From Methanoculleus sp. 7T (GTDB lineage Archaea > Halobacteriota > Methanomicrobia > Methanomicrobiales > Methanoculleaceae): 64,000 nucleotides of DNA. The stretch is from positions 1,054,001 through 1,118,000 of the forward strand of contig NZ_JALPRP010000001.1 of assembly GCF_023195915.1 (NCBI RefSeq), written 5' to 3'. The translations under genes were made by a program, and so were the position numbers. Shown here one piece after another: positions 33,562-42,363 of the stretch. The notes beneath the pieces were generated by a model that was not told the origin of the DNA, did no database searches, and was given only the letters and a program-made list of their open reading frames with translations. How positions within the stretch are numbered: the first letter of the stretch is position 1; every line of letters begins with the position of its first letter.

Positions 33562-33801
33562 GTGGCCGAACCAGAAACCAGAAAGACAGCGAAAGCTGGA
33601 GAGAAGCCGGGCCCCGGCCGGTTCATCTGTATCGACTGCGGGCGGGAGATCCGGCTCGACAGCACCGACGCGGATCTCGTCAGGTGTCCGACCTGCGCCT
33701 GCGAGGTCTACAACTGCCTCCCGATGACCCACATCAGGCCGGATATCAGGACCCCCGAGGATGCACGGCGTCCCCCGGAGAGGAAGAGCAAGGCGGAGTA
33801 A
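33562..33801 (+). CDS. small zinc-ribbon protein
   Basis: 79 residues from GTG 33562, with the ribosome site GGTGA six bases upstream. The core is [20 protein letters not shown] followed by [11 protein letters not shown]: two CxxC pairs forming a rubredoxin-like or zinc-ribbon knuckle. The ends are charged and probably flexible. No enzymatic motif. It heads a run of four genes for peroxide and oxygen defence, so an electron-carrier or regulatory role is plausible but not established. Confidence 0.65.
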   Translation: MAEPETRKTAKAGEKPGPGRFICIDCGREIRLDSTDADLVRCPTCACEVYNCLPMTHIRPDIRTPEDARRPPERKSKAE

Positions 33802-33815
33802 CCGAGGTGAGAGGA

Positions 33816-33941
33816 ATGGTGAACGTATCAGCCGAAGGGCAGGTCTACCACTGTGAGATCTGCGGAAACGTGGTCAAAGTGCTGGAAGTCGGCGGCGGCG
33901 AACTGGTCTGCTGCGGCGAACCGATGGTGCTTGAGGAGTGA
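33816..33941 (+). CDS. desulforedoxin-like protein (desulfoferrodoxin N-terminal domain)
   Basis: 41 residues from ATG 33816, with ribosome site GAGGTGA five bases before. The sequence [20 protein letters not shown] then [10 protein letters not shown] has the CxxC and CC cysteines that hold a single iron in desulforedoxin. It lacks the superoxide-reductase neelaredoxin domain that usually follows, so it is a stand-alone electron-transfer unit. It lies 14 bases after the zinc-ribbon gene and its stop region overlaps the ribosome site of the CMD gene. Confidence 0.75.
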   Translation: MVNVSAEGQVYHCEICGNVVKVLEVGGGELVCCGEPMVLEE

Positions 33942-33946
33942 TAGGG

Positions 33947-34297
33947 ATGGAAGAGAAGAGACTCGAAGAGAAGATCGGGAAAATCCCAGAGATCTTCAAG
34001 GAACTCAAAGAGACCGACCCCGACCTCTATGGCCGGGTGATGGGGCTCGACCAGATGATCTGGGCCGACGGCGCCCTCTCGAAGCAGACGAAGAAGGTCA
34101 TTGCGATCGCGATCGCCGCCGCGCTCCGGGACGAGCACGCCGTCCGGGCGCAGCTTGCGGGTGCGGGAAAACTGGGCGTAAAGAAAGAGGAGATCGAAGA
34201 GGGGCTTCGGGTCGCGTTCCTGCTCGCGGGGATGCCGGCCTACGTCTACGGCAAGACCGCCCTCGAAGAGTACCTCGGGAACCGCCCGAAGAGGTGA
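33947..34297 (+). CDS. carboxymuconolactone decarboxylase (CMD) family protein without the redox cysteines
   Basis: 116 residues from ATG 33947 (a GTG three codons earlier is possible; GGAGTGAT serves as ribosome site for 33947). The AhpD-like helical fold is seen in MIWADGALSKQTKKVIAIAI then AAALRDEHAVRAQLAGAGKL and EIEEGLRVAFLLAGMPAY. Where AhpD-type proteins carry CxxC before a histidine, this one has RDEHAVRAQ with no cysteine, so alkylhydroperoxidase activity of the classic kind is unlikely. It sits between desulforedoxin and peroxiredoxin in one operon. Confidence 0.8.
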   Translation: MEEKRLEEKIGKIPEIFKELKETDPDLYGRVMGLDQMIWADGALSKQTKKVIAIAIAAALRDEHAVRAQLAGAGKLGVKKEEIEEGLRVAFLLAGMPAYVYGKTALEEYLGNRPKR

Positions 34298-34300
34298 ATC

Positions 34301-34945
34301 ATGGAACCTGAAGAGGCGCCGTGCATGCCGGTGATCGGTGAAGCGGCGCCCGATTTCGAGGCGGTGACCACGCACGGCCCCCTGAAACTCTCCGATCTTC
34401 GGGGGAAGTGGGTCATCCTCTTCTCCCATCCGGCCGACTTCACGCCGGTCTGCACCACGGAGTTTATGGCGTTTGCCGGGATCGCCGACGAACTCGCGAG
34501 ACTGAACGTCCAGCTCGTCGGCCTCTCCATCGACAGCGTCCACTCGCACCTCGCCTGGGTCAGGAACATCAAGGAGAAGATGGGCGTCGATATCCCGTTC
34601 CCGGTCATCGCCGACCTCGACATGAAGGTCGCCCGGCGCTACGGGATGATCCACCCCGGGCAGAGCAGCACCTCCACCATCAGGACGGTCTTCTTCATCG
34701 ACGACAAAGGCGTCATGCGGGCCATGCTCTACTACCCGATGTCCAACGGCCGCTCCATGCCCGAGATCCTCAGGCTCACAAAGGCCCTCCAGACCTCTGA
34801 TGCCCACGGTGTCGCGACGCCGGCGAACTGGCAGCCGGGCGAGAAAGTTATCGTCCCGGCGCCGAAGACACCCGAAGAGATCGAGAAGAGGATGAAAGAG
34901 GGGTACGAGTGCAAAGACTGGTACCTCTGCTTCAAGAAAATCTAA
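34301..34945 (+). CDS. peroxiredoxin, Prx6-like archaeal type
   Basis: 214 residues. The peroxidatic motif is PADFTPVCTTEFMAF with Cys near residue 50; arginine and the VFFIDDKGVMRAMLYYP strand complete the site. The long C-terminal arm PKTPEEIEKRMKEGYECKDW then YLCFK carries two further cysteines near 205-211, as in the Aeropyrum enzyme, which could resolve the disulfide. It reduces hydrogen peroxide and organic peroxides. A GAGGTGAATC ribosome site precedes ATG 34301. It ends the stress operon and is followed by a T-run. Confidence 0.92.
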   Translation: MEPEEAPCMPVIGEAAPDFEAVTTHGPLKLSDLRGKWVILFSHPADFTPVCTTEFMAFAGIADELARLNVQLVGLSIDSVHSHLAWVRNIKEKMGVDIPFPVIADLDMKVARRYGMIHPGQSSTSTIRTVFFIDDKGVMRAMLYYPMSNGRSMPEILRLTKALQTSDAHGVATPANWQPGEKVIVPAPKTPEEIEKRMKEGYECKDWYLCFKKI

Positions 34946-34954
34946 CCCCGGCAC

Positions 34955-34961
34955 TTTTTTT
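34955..34961 (+). terminator. T-run after peroxiredoxin
   Basis: Seven Ts starting ten bases past the stop codon. Archaeal RNA polymerase stops at such runs without needing a hairpin. Confidence 0.5.
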
Positions 34962-34987
34962 GCCTCCGACCGGACAATACTTCATGT

Positions 34988-35599
34988 ATGACCATTGACG
35001 TCCTCGCGTTTGCGACCTCGCCCCGCCGCCACGGCAACTCCGAGACCCTGCTCGACTGGGTGCTCGACGCAATGAAGGGAGAAGGAGCGGCGGTCGAGAA
35101 GATCGTCGTCCCAGAGGCCGATATCAGGCCCTGCCGGGGGTGCAACATCTGCGAGAGGCTCAACCGGTGCGTCCAGCGGGACTACATGGATTATGTCCAC
35201 GACCGGATCATAGCGGCCGACTGCATCGTCCTTGCATCCCCCATCTACTGCATGGGGCTTGCGGCGCAGGCGAAGGTGCTGGTCGACCGGACGCAGGTCT
35301 TCCGCTCGCGGAAGTACGTCCTCGGCCTCCCGGTCGTCCCGCCGGAGCGCAAAGGGAAGCGAGCCGGGATCTTTCTCTCGACCGCGGGGCAGAACTGGGA
35401 GAACGTCTTTGATGCGGCGATCCCGTCGGTGAAGTGTTTCTTCAACGTGATCGACGTCAAGAATAAGGATACCAGATACCTGATGGTGAACGGCGTCGAC
35501 GAGAAGGGCGCGATCGCCCGCCACCCCACCGCCATGCGCGATGCGCAAGCCCTCGGAAGAGAGGTCGTCGCACACCTGCGGGAGGTCCTCGCGGCATGA
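34988..35599 (+). CDS. iron-sulfur flavoprotein / NADPH-dependent FMN reductase
   Basis: 203 residues. FMN loop ATSPRRHGNSETLLD, then the cluster motif PCRGCNICERLNRCVQRDYM (CxxCxxC with a further Cys), and VLASPIYCMGLAAQAKVLVD. The layout is that of Isf-type flavoproteins in methanogens. It overlaps the next paralogue by four bases (ATGA), and the two share about half of their residues, so they arose by tandem duplication. Confidence 0.85.
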   Translation: MTIDVLAFATSPRRHGNSETLLDWVLDAMKGEGAAVEKIVVPEADIRPCRGCNICERLNRCVQRDYMDYVHDRIIAADCIVLASPIYCMGLAAQAKVLVDRTQVFRSRKYVLGLPVVPPERKGKRAGIFLSTAGQNWENVFDAAIPSVKCFFNVIDVKNKDTRYLMVNGVDEKGAIARHPTAMRDAQALGREVVAHLREVLAA

Positions 35600-36222
35600 C
35601 CGAACCCATAAAAGTCCTCGGGATATCGGGGAGCCCCCGGCGGCACGGAAACACCGAGACCCTGCTCGACGCCGTGCTCGAGGGCGCCCAAGAGGAGGGG
35701 GCCGCGGTCGAGAAGATCGTCCTCCGGTCGCTCGACTACGCCTCGTGCCGGGGGTGCAACGCCTGCCACAGGACCGGGGTCTGCGTCATAGAAGACGACC
35801 TCACGCCGGTCTTCGAGAAGATCGCGGCCGCCGACGTCCTTGCCGTCGCGTCTCCCATCTACTCGATGGGAATCACGGCCGAACTCAAGGGGCTGATCGA
35901 CCGGGCCCAGTATATCTGGGCGCGCAAGTTCATCCTAAAGAACCTCTACTTCACGGCCGAACACACCCGGCGTCACAAAGGGATATTCATATCGACCGCG
36001 GGGCTCGGGTGGGAGAACGTCTTTGACGCGGCGTTCCCCGCGATCACCGCCTTCTTCAACACCACCGGGTTCGAGTACTGGGACAACGTCATAGCAAACG
36101 ACCTGGACCGCTACGGCGGAATTGCAGGACATCCCGCCGCGCTCGCGGAAGGGCGGGCGAAGGGGCGGAACGTGGTCGCCCTCCTCCGGAAGATGCAGGC
36201 GCCGGGCGATACGGAGGCCTGA
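35596..36222 (+). CDS. iron-sulfur flavoprotein / NADPH-dependent FMN reductase, paralogue
   Basis: 208 residues. GISGSPRRHGNTETLLD and the cysteine motif SCRGCNACHRTGVCVIEDD parallel the preceding protein; VASPIYSMGITAELKGLIDR follows. It is translationally coupled to its neighbour and may form a heteromer with it. The exact electron donor and acceptor are unknown. With the enzyme at 32861 this makes three flavodoxin-fold proteins within 4 kb. Confidence 0.85.
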   Translation: MTEPIKVLGISGSPRRHGNTETLLDAVLEGAQEEGAAVEKIVLRSLDYASCRGCNACHRTGVCVIEDDLTPVFEKIAAADVLAVASPIYSMGITAELKGLIDRAQYIWARKFILKNLYFTAEHTRRHKGIFISTAGLGWENVFDAAFPAITAFFNTTGFEYWDNVIANDLDRYGGIAGHPAALAEGRAKGRNVVALLRKMQAPGDTEA

Positions 36223-36345
36223 TACAAAAGATCAACAATATTTCCCGAACTCGTCCGTGCAGGTGCATCCCGCTCGAGCTCCTGATACATAAATCAACAA
36301 TATTTCCTGCTCCTCCGCGACCGAAGTATTTTAATACGGTCCTAA
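36221..36345 (+). promoter_or_regulatory. direct repeats and palindromic TATA before the PAS kinase
   Basis: CTGATACA near 36221 and again near 36281, each followed by ATCAACAATATTTCC (ending 36247 and 36306), give two copies of a 27-base motif about 60 bases apart. Downstream, GACCG-AA-GTATT-TT-AATACGGTC (36320-36342) is an inverted repeat holding the TATA-like TATTTTAATA. This looks like a regulated promoter for the kinase at 36408. Confidence 0.5.
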
Positions 36346-36407
36346 TAAGATCCCTCTTCTGTAACAACCGGCAAGACAACTCTTCCCGACTGCAGAAGGA
36401 CGAATAT

Positions 36408-39400
36408 GTGACTCCCATCGAGCCTCCAGACCCTCTCTACGACACGCTGCCGTACCGGTTACTCGACGGTATCGGCGACGGGCTCCTCCTCATCGGGGAC
36501 GATGCCGGCATAATCTGGGCGAACTCGGGCTTCCGCCGGATCTTCGGTGCGCCGACGGACGACCTTGAGGAGATCCTCGGAGCGGCCGGATGCCCCGCCG
36601 GGAAGATCCTTACGGCGCTCAAGAGGGGTGAAGAGATTCCGGAGTTCGAGTGCCGGCTCCGGAGTCCGGAGGGAAGGAAACTGCGGTGCCTCTGCTCGGG
36701 CCGGAAGGTGCCGTCCGGAGAGGGCTGGTTACTACAGTTCCGGGAAGTCCCGGATGCCGGAGATTACGAGGATATCGTCGAGTATACCGGAACGGCGACG
36801 ATCCTCATCGAGGGCGACGGCATCATCTCGGTGGCGAACACGGAGTTCGAGCGGCTCTCCGGGTACTCGCGCCGGGAGATCGCCGGCGCAAAACGGCTGA
36901 CCGATTTCATCGTCGGTGCCGACGAATGCCGGCGAATACGGGAATACCACGCTCTCCGACGGAGCGATCCCGTGGCCGCGCCGAAGAACTACTCCTTCTC
37001 GTTCATCGACCGGACCGGCAACCCCCATGCCGTCGAAGCCACCATCGGCATGATCCCGGGGACGGCCCGGTCGGTGATGTCGCTTCTCGACGTGACCGAG
37101 CAGAGACGTGCCGAGCAGGCACTGCAGGAGAGCGAGGAGCGGCTGAACCTCGCACTCTCGGCGGCAAACGACGGACTGGTCGATTGGGACGTCCGCACCG
37201 GGACGATCTTCTATAGCCCGCGTTGCTTCACGATGCTCGGCTACGAACCGGGGGTGTTCGTACCCACCATCCCCGCAATCCTCTCGTTCGTTCACCCCGA
37301 GGACCGGAACCGTGTGGCGGCGGCGCTCACCGCCCTGGCCACCGGAGAGAGCGACCGTTGCGAGATGGAGTTCCGGGCGCGCTCCGCGTCCGGGGTATGG
37401 ACCCACGTGCTGGACCGGCTCCAAGTAGTCGGCCGCGACGCGGACGGGACGCCGCTTCGGATCGTAGGGACGCATTCCGATATCACGGAGAGGAAACAGG
37501 CAGAGAGAGAACTCCTAATCCGGGGGATGGCGATGGAGTCGTCGCTCTCAGCCATCGCGATCGCCGATCTCGACGGCCGCCTGACTTACGTCAACCGGGC
37601 GCTGCTCGAGATGGCTGGGTTCGCCGACCCCGGCGAGGTACTCGGGCGGCACGCTTCGGAGTACTGGGTCGAGCCCGGGAAAGTCGAGGAAGTGATCCGG
37701 ACGCTCGCAGAGCGGGGCAGGTGCACCGGGGAACTGGTCGGCAGGAGAGCTGACGGAACACTCTTTTCCGCCCATGTGACCGCGAACATCGTCACCGACG
37801 GGTCCGGAAGTCCGGTCTGCATCATGGCCACCGCCGTCGATATCACCGAGAAGCGGCGGATGGAAGAGGCGCTCCGGGAGAGCGAGGAGCGCTACCGGAC
37901 GCTTGCGGAGTCGGCGCCGGACATCATCTTCCTCGTCGGCGTGGAAGGGAATGTCCTCTACGTGAACAGTGCCGGCGGCCGCCTGCTCGGTAGAGAACCG
38001 GAGACCCTGCCGGGGAAGAACGTCAGGGAGCTGTTTCCACCCCGGATCGCGGAGAGATGGCTCGCGATGCTCCGGGTAGCGGCGGAGTCGGCCGAAGGGA
38101 TCCTCACCGAGGAGACCAAGCTTCCCGGAGACGGCGGCATCTGGCTTGAGACGCGCCTCATCCCGATGACGGGAAGAGACGGCGCCGCTCGGGTCCTCCT
38201 CGGGATCAGCCGCGACGTCACCGGGCGGAGACGGGCGGAAGAGCAACTCCGGTTCCAGGCGCAAGTGCTCTCGCAGGTGGACGACGCCGTGATCGCGATC
38301 GACACCGAGCAGCGGATCACCTACATGAACCGGGCCGCAGAGCGGCTCTACGGCGTCTCGTCAAGCGAGGTTACCGGCCGGCCCGGAACAGAACTCTTCA
38401 CCTACCGATGGCTCGACCCTGGCGACGAAGAGGAGGCACGGAACGCTCTCCGGACTTCCGGAACCTGGCGCGGCGTTACCATCCACCGGAAGAGGGACGG
38501 GGAGACCATCGTCGTCGATGCGACCGTCAGCGCCTTAAGCGGCGAGCGGGGAACCACCACCGGTATGCTCTGCTCCCTCCGCGACATAACCGATCAGGAG
38601 CGGGCGGACCTCGAACTCCGGATCAAGGATATGGCGATAGCGTCGTCGCTCGGCGCCGTCACCCTCACCGATCTCGAGGGGAGGATCATCTACGTCAACC
38701 GCGCCTCCCTCGCCGTGCACGGGTGGGAGCGGGAGGAGGAGGCCGTCGGGCAGCCCGTCTCGGTGCTCTGGGCCGACCCTGAGGAGGCGGAGCGGGTCAG
38801 GAGAGAGGTCCTCCGGAACGGCGCATGGTTTGGGGAGACGACGGCGCGGCGATGTGGCGGGGAAACCTTCCCTATGCAACTTGCGCTCTCCGTCGTCACC
38901 GACGAGTCGGGGAGGCCGCTCTGCATGATGGGCTCGGGAGTAGATATCACCGAGCGGAGAGCAGCCGAGCAGGAACTGCGGATCCGCGATATGGCGATGG
39001 CGTCCTCGCTCAACGCGTTCACCATCGCGAACCTCGACGGCCGCCTGACCTACGCCAACCAAGCGTTTCTCTCCATGTGGGGCTACACCTCCGCCGCGGA
39101 GGTTCTCGGGAGATCGGTCACGGAGTTCTGGCAGGACGGGGAAGAGGCCGCGAATGCTCTCCGGGCGCTCCGCGACACCGGGAGGTACGTCGGCGAGCGA
39201 ATCGGGAGGCGTCGGGACGGGACAATCTTCTACGTCATGTTCTCCGGGAACCTGGTCAGGACCGATGCCGGAGCCCCTATCTGTCTGATGGCTTCGCTCG
39301 CCGACATCACCGACCTGAAGCGGGCCGAGGCGGAGGTCCAGGCCCATAACCGGGAGCTCTCGGTCTTGAACCAGATCATCGGGGTATCGACGTCCGCGAT

Positions 39401-40463
39401 GGATATCGATGAGACTCTGGAGGATGTGCTCGCGGCGACGCTCGCTCTCCTCGATCTTCAGGGCGGCGGCATCTACTTGGTCGACCCGAACCGGCAGAGC
39501 GCACGGCTCGTCTGCGTCCGGGGCATGCCGGAAGGCTACACCCCGCAAACGTGCGTCCCTGATATTACCGTGCCGCCGTACGCGGACGTATTCGTGGCAG
39601 GAGAGCCCCTCTTCGCCGACGACCCGGGGGAGAGCGGCATACCCCCGTATGCCAGCATCCCGATTGTGGCGCACCGGGGAATCGTCGGGGCCCTGAACGT
39701 GGTGCCCCGGGACGGGAACCGGTTCGCCGATGCCGACCGCTCCCTCCTTGTGGCTATCGGCCGGGAGATCGGCAGTTCCATTGAGCGCACCATACTGATT
39801 CGGCAGTTTGAGGAGGCCGAGCGGGAGGCGAACCTCTACCTCGATATCCTCAGCCACGATATCAGGAACGCCGAGAACGTCTCAAGCCTCTACACCGACC
39901 TCCTCATCGATATGCTCGAGGGGGAAGCAAAGGGCTACGCCCAGAAACTCCGGAGCAGCATCAGGAAGAGCATCGAGATCTTGCGGAACGTCTCGACCAT
40001 CCGTCGGATCCACCACGAGTCTGCGATGCTCGTGCCGGTCGACCTCGATCGGGTGATCCAGGACGAGATTGGGATCTTCTCCGAGGTCAGGTTCCACTAC
40101 GACGGCACGGCCCTCGCGGTCATGGCCGATCCCCTCCTCCCCGAGGTCTTCACGAACCTCATCGGGAACGCCACCAAGTTCGGGGGACCGTCGGTCGAGG
40201 TCGCCATCAGGGTGGAGGAGAACGGCGGCGACGTCTTGGTCTCGGTCGAGGATACCGGGCCGGGAGTCCCCGACGAGATGAAGGAGGCCGTATTCATGCG
40301 GTTCGGGATGAACAGGAACCGGAAGAGCGGCCAGGGCCTCGGGCTCTACATCACCCGGATGCTTGTTACGCGCTACGGCGGCCGGATCCGGGTCGACGAC
40401 CGGGTGCCGGGGCACCCGGAGTGCGGCGCGGCGTTCCGCTTTTCGCTGAAGAAAGCGCCCTAA
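36408..40463 (+). CDS. multi-PAS sensor histidine kinase with GAF domain
   Basis: 1351 residues from GTG 36408, no membrane segment or signal peptide, so cytosolic. Eight PAS domains in series fill residues 10-980, most ending in a PAC motif such as VGTHSDITERKQAE or GISRDVTGRRRAEE. PAS4, 7 and 8 share MAxxSSLxAxxxxxLxGRxxYxN, evidence of internal duplication. A GAF domain (985-1115) precedes the kinase core: H-box DILSHDIRNAENVSS (His near 1149), N-box TNLIGNATKFG near 1249, DTGPGVPDE and KSGQGLGLYITRML. The signal sensed is unknown; no response regulator lies beside it. Its stop overlaps the T-run terminator of the convergent protease gene. Confidence 0.92.
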   Translation: MTPIEPPDPLYDTLPYRLLDGIGDGLLLIGDDAGIIWANSGFRRIFGAPTDDLEEILGAAGCPAGKILTALKRGEEIPEFECRLRSPEGRKLRCLCSGRKVPSGEGWLLQFREVPDAGDYEDIVEYTGTATILIEGDGIISVANTEFERLSGYSRREIAGAKRLTDFIVGADECRRIREYHALRRSDPVAAPKNYSFSFIDRTGNPHAVEATIGMIPGTARSVMSLLDVTEQRRAEQALQESEERLNLALSAANDGLVDWDVRTGTIFYSPRCFTMLGYEPGVFVPTIPAILSFVHPEDRNRVAAALTALATGESDRCEMEFRARSASGVWTHVLDRLQVVGRDADGTPLRIVGTHSDITERKQAERELLIRGMAMESSLSAIAIADLDGRLTYVNRALLEMAGFADPGEVLGRHASEYWVEPGKVEEVIRTLAERGRCTGELVGRRADGTLFSAHVTANIVTDGSGSPVCIMATAVDITEKRRMEEALRESEERYRTLAESAPDIIFLVGVEGNVLYVNSAGGRLLGREPETLPGKNVRELFPPRIAERWLAMLRVAAESAEGILTEETKLPGDGGIWLETRLIPMTGRDGAARVLLGISRDVTGRRRAEEQLRFQAQVLSQVDDAVIAIDTEQRITYMNRAAERLYGVSSSEVTGRPGTELFTYRWLDPGDEEEARNALRTSGTWRGVTIHRKRDGETIVVDATVSALSGERGTTTGMLCSLRDITDQERADLELRIKDMAIASSLGAVTLTDLEGRIIYVNRASLAVHGWEREEEAVGQPVSVLWADPEEAERVRREVLRNGAWFGETTARRCGGETFPMQLALSVVTDESGRPLCMMGSGVDITERRAAEQELRIRDMAMASSLNAFTIANLDGRLTYANQAFLSMWGYTSAAEVLGRSVTEFWQDGEEAANALRALRDTGRYVGERIGRRRDGTIFYVMFSGNLVRTDAGAPICLMASLADITDLKRAEAEVQAHNRELSVLNQIIGVSTSAMDIDETLEDVLAATLALLDLQGGGIYLVDPNRQSARLVCVRGMPEGYTPQTCVPDITVPPYADVFVAGEPLFADDPGESGIPPYASIPIVAHRGIVGALNVVPRDGNRFADADRSLLVAIGREIGSSIERTILIRQFEEAEREANLYLDILSHDIRNAENVSSLYTDLLIDMLEGEAKGYAQKLRSSIRKSIEILRNVSTIRRIHHESAMLVPVDLDRVIQDEIGIFSEVRFHYDGTALAVMADPLLPEVFTNLIGNATKFGGPSVEVAIRVEENGGDVLVSVEDTGPGVPDEMKEAVFMRFGMNRNRKSGQGLGLYITRMLVTRYGGRIRVDDRVPGHPECGAAFRFSLKKAP

Positions 40464-40468
40464 AAAAG
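40462..40468 (-). terminator. T-run after the site-2 protease gene
   Basis: On the minus strand TTTTTTA follows the stop of the 40482 gene by about 14 bases, overlapping the stop codon of the kinase gene on the other strand. Confidence 0.45.
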
Positions 40469-40481
40469 AGGATGACGCTCC

Positions 40482-41066
40482 TCACAGGAGCGACCAGATG
40501 AGGACCCCGGCGGACGCGGCCATGAGCGCCGCAAACGCGGCCGGGTTCCAGGCGAGGACTTTACGCCCGTCGAGAACGCTGATCGGGAGCATGTTGAAGG
40601 CGGCGATCATCGCGTTGACCCGGAGCCCGACGAGGCCAACGAGGCCGATGAGACCGCCGCCGAAGATCCAGAGGGCGGCGAACGGGATGCAGAGGAGGAG
40701 GTTCGTAATCGGTCCTGCCGCAGATATCCGCCCGTTCTCAGCCCTTGTTGCATTCCCGTAGATGTAGGTCGCTCCCGGGGCCGCAAAGACGACCCCCACA
40801 AGCGCCGCCATCACCACAGCGACGAGGAGCATCTGGTTATCCTTCTGAAATTCAGCCCAGTAGCCGTAGCGCATGGCGGCGAACTTGTGCGCGAGCTCGT
40901 GCAGAACGAAGGCGACCCCTACCGTGAGAAGGGACATCACGAAGAAGAAGATGAGCCCGAAGACATCCACCCCACCCCTGATATAGATCAGGGTGAAGGC
41001 GATTGAGATGGCAAGCCACGCGATCAGGAGGTCCCGACGCTCGCGTGGCGGTATTCGTTCCAGCAT
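40482..41066 (-). CDS. site-2 protease family (M50) intramembrane metalloprotease
   Basis: 194 residues from ATG 41066 (a GTG at 41090 is an alternative). The zinc motif is VAFVLHELAHKFAAMRYG with HExxH in a membrane helix, and the third ligand region is FNMLPISVLDGRKVLAWNP, the LDG form of the family motif. About six membrane helices. Site-2 proteases cut membrane-bound regulators to release them. No target is visible beside it. The open frame continues to 41369, but that part is antisense to the chorismate mutase gene and is not coding. Confidence 0.85.
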   Translation of the reverse strand: MLERIPPRERRDLLIAWLAISIAFTLIYIRGGVDVFGLIFFFVMSLLTVGVAFVLHELAHKFAAMRYGYWAEFQKDNQMLLVAVVMAALVGVVFAAPGATYIYGNATRAENGRISAAGPITNLLLCIPFAALWIFGGGLIGLVGLVGLRVNAMIAAFNMLPISVLDGRKVLAWNPAAFAALMAASAGVLIWSLL

Positions 41067-41168
41067 TCGGTACCAGATTTGCGCCGGCACGATAATATCC
41101 TTCGCTTCCTCCGGGGTGGGGGTGAGCCACGGGGTGCGACGGGATGCCGGTCCCGCCGACCCATCAGG

Positions 41169-41177
41169 TTTATTCCT
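41169..41177 (+). promoter_or_regulatory. TATA box of the chorismate mutase gene
   Basis: GTTTATTCC at 41169-41177, centred about 27 bases before ATG 41200, giving a leaderless or nearly leaderless message. Confidence 0.45.
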
Positions 41178-41199
41178 CCGCCGGGGCCAATCATGGAGT

Positions 41200-41484
41200 A
41201 TGTCCCTTGATGCCGTCAGGAACGGAATCCGGGAGATCGACGAGCAAATCATTGATCTCGTTGCAGAACGGCAGAGACTGGCGGCGCGGATCGCCCGCCT
41301 CAAGCAGGAGAACGGTCTTCCCATCCGCGACGACGAGCAGCGGAGAGCGGTCCTCGACCGGGCCTTCACCTATGCCGTCGAGAGCAGGATCGACCCCGTC
41401 GCCGTCCGGAGGATCTTCGAGATCCTGATCGATATGAACGAAGAACGGCAGCGGGAGTGTAGTGGGGACGGCAATCTGCCGTAA
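41200..41484 (+). CDS. chorismate mutase, AroQ class
   Basis: 94 residues of the all-helical AroQ fold: MSLDAVRNGIREIDEQIIDL then VAERQRLAARIARLKQENGL, PIRDDEQRRAVLDRAFTYA and VRRIFEILIDMNEERQRE. The active-site residues Arg of helix one, Arg and Lys of RIARLKQ, the RDDEQR segment and the C-terminal Glu-Arg-Gln fit. It converts chorismate to prephenate for Phe and Tyr. It is a stand-alone domain, not fused to prephenate dehydratase or dehydrogenase. The start at 41200 is 27 bases past a TATA box. Confidence 0.88.
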   Translation: MSLDAVRNGIREIDEQIIDLVAERQRLAARIARLKQENGLPIRDDEQRRAVLDRAFTYAVESRIDPVAVRRIFEILIDMNEERQRECSGDGNLP

Positions 41485-41490
41485 AAAAAA
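41483..41490 (-). terminator. T8 terminator of the arginine operon
   Basis: Eight consecutive Ts on the minus strand a few bases after the argB stop. No hairpin is needed in archaea. Confidence 0.55.
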
Positions 41491-41493
41491 GAT

Positions 41494-42363
41494 TTAGAGG
41501 GAGAGCATCGTGCCGACGCCCTCGTCGGTGAAGAGCTCGAGGAGCAGGTTGTGCTCCCGGTTGCCGTTCACGACGTGGGCGCTCGTCACACCGTTTCTGA
41601 CCGCCTTCATGCATCCCTCGAGTTTCGGGATCATCCCTCCGGCGATCGTCCCGTCGTCGATCATCGCCTCGGCTTCGGAGAGTGTCAGCCGGTGGTAAAC
41701 CTGGGTCCGGCCGGCGTTCATTACCCCGTCGACGTCTGTTAGGTTGATCAACTTGAATGCGCGAAGAGCGATCGCGATCTCGGCGGCCGCGGTATCGGCG
41801 TTGATGTTCAGGCTCCCGCCCTGACGGTCGATGGCCATCGGGGCCACCACCGGGATGTAGCCTTGGGCGAGGAGACAGTGGAGCACCTCGGGGTCGACCT
41901 CCTCGATCTCGCCGACCCGGCCGAGGTCCACCTCTTGGACGACCTCGCCCACCTTCACCCGCTGGGGGTCCATCTTCCGGGCGATGAGGAGGTTGCCGTC
42001 GTTGCCGGAGATCCCGACCGCCCGGGTGCCGCAGTTCGCGATGAGGGAGACGATTCCGTCGTTGATCTTGCCGACAAGGACCATCTGGGCGATCTCCAGG
42101 GTCTCGAGGTCGGTGATCCGCAGCCCGCCGACGAACTTCGGTTCCTTGCCCATCGCCTGCATCTTTGCGGTGATCTCGGGGCCCCCGCCGTGGACCAGAA
42201 CAACCTTCATCCCCACGTAGCGGAGGAGGACGGCGTCCCGGATCACCGTCTCGAGGATGTTTGGGTCGACCATCGCGTGGCCGCCGAGTTTGATCACGAT
42301 CGTCTTGCCGTAAAATTTCTGGATATAGGGGAGTGCCTCCATCAGCACGTCTTCTCGTTTCAT
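41494..42363 (-). CDS. argB: acetylglutamate kinase
   Basis: 289 residues from ATG 42363. Amino-acid kinase fold: [38 protein letters not shown], the substrate segment [49 protein letters not shown] and [14 protein letters not shown]. It phosphorylates N-acetylglutamate in arginine synthesis. The N-terminal helix [20 protein letters not shown] is the type found in arginine-sensitive hexameric enzymes, so feedback control is possible. The start overlaps the argJ stop. Confidence 0.95.
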   Translation of the reverse strand: MKREDVLMEALPYIQKFYGKTIVIKLGGHAMVDPNILETVIRDAVLLRYVGMKVVLVHGGGPEITAKMQAMGKEPKFVGGLRITDLETLEIAQMVLVGKINDGIVSLIANCGTRAVGISGNDGNLLIARKMDPQRVKVGEVVQEVDLGRVGEIEEVDPEVLHCLLAQGYIPVVAPMAIDRQGGSLNINADTAAAEIAIALRAFKLINLTDVDGVMNAGRTQVYHRLTLSEAEAMIDDGTIAGGMIPKLEGCMKAVRNGVTSAHVVNGNREHNLLLELFTDEGVGTMLSL

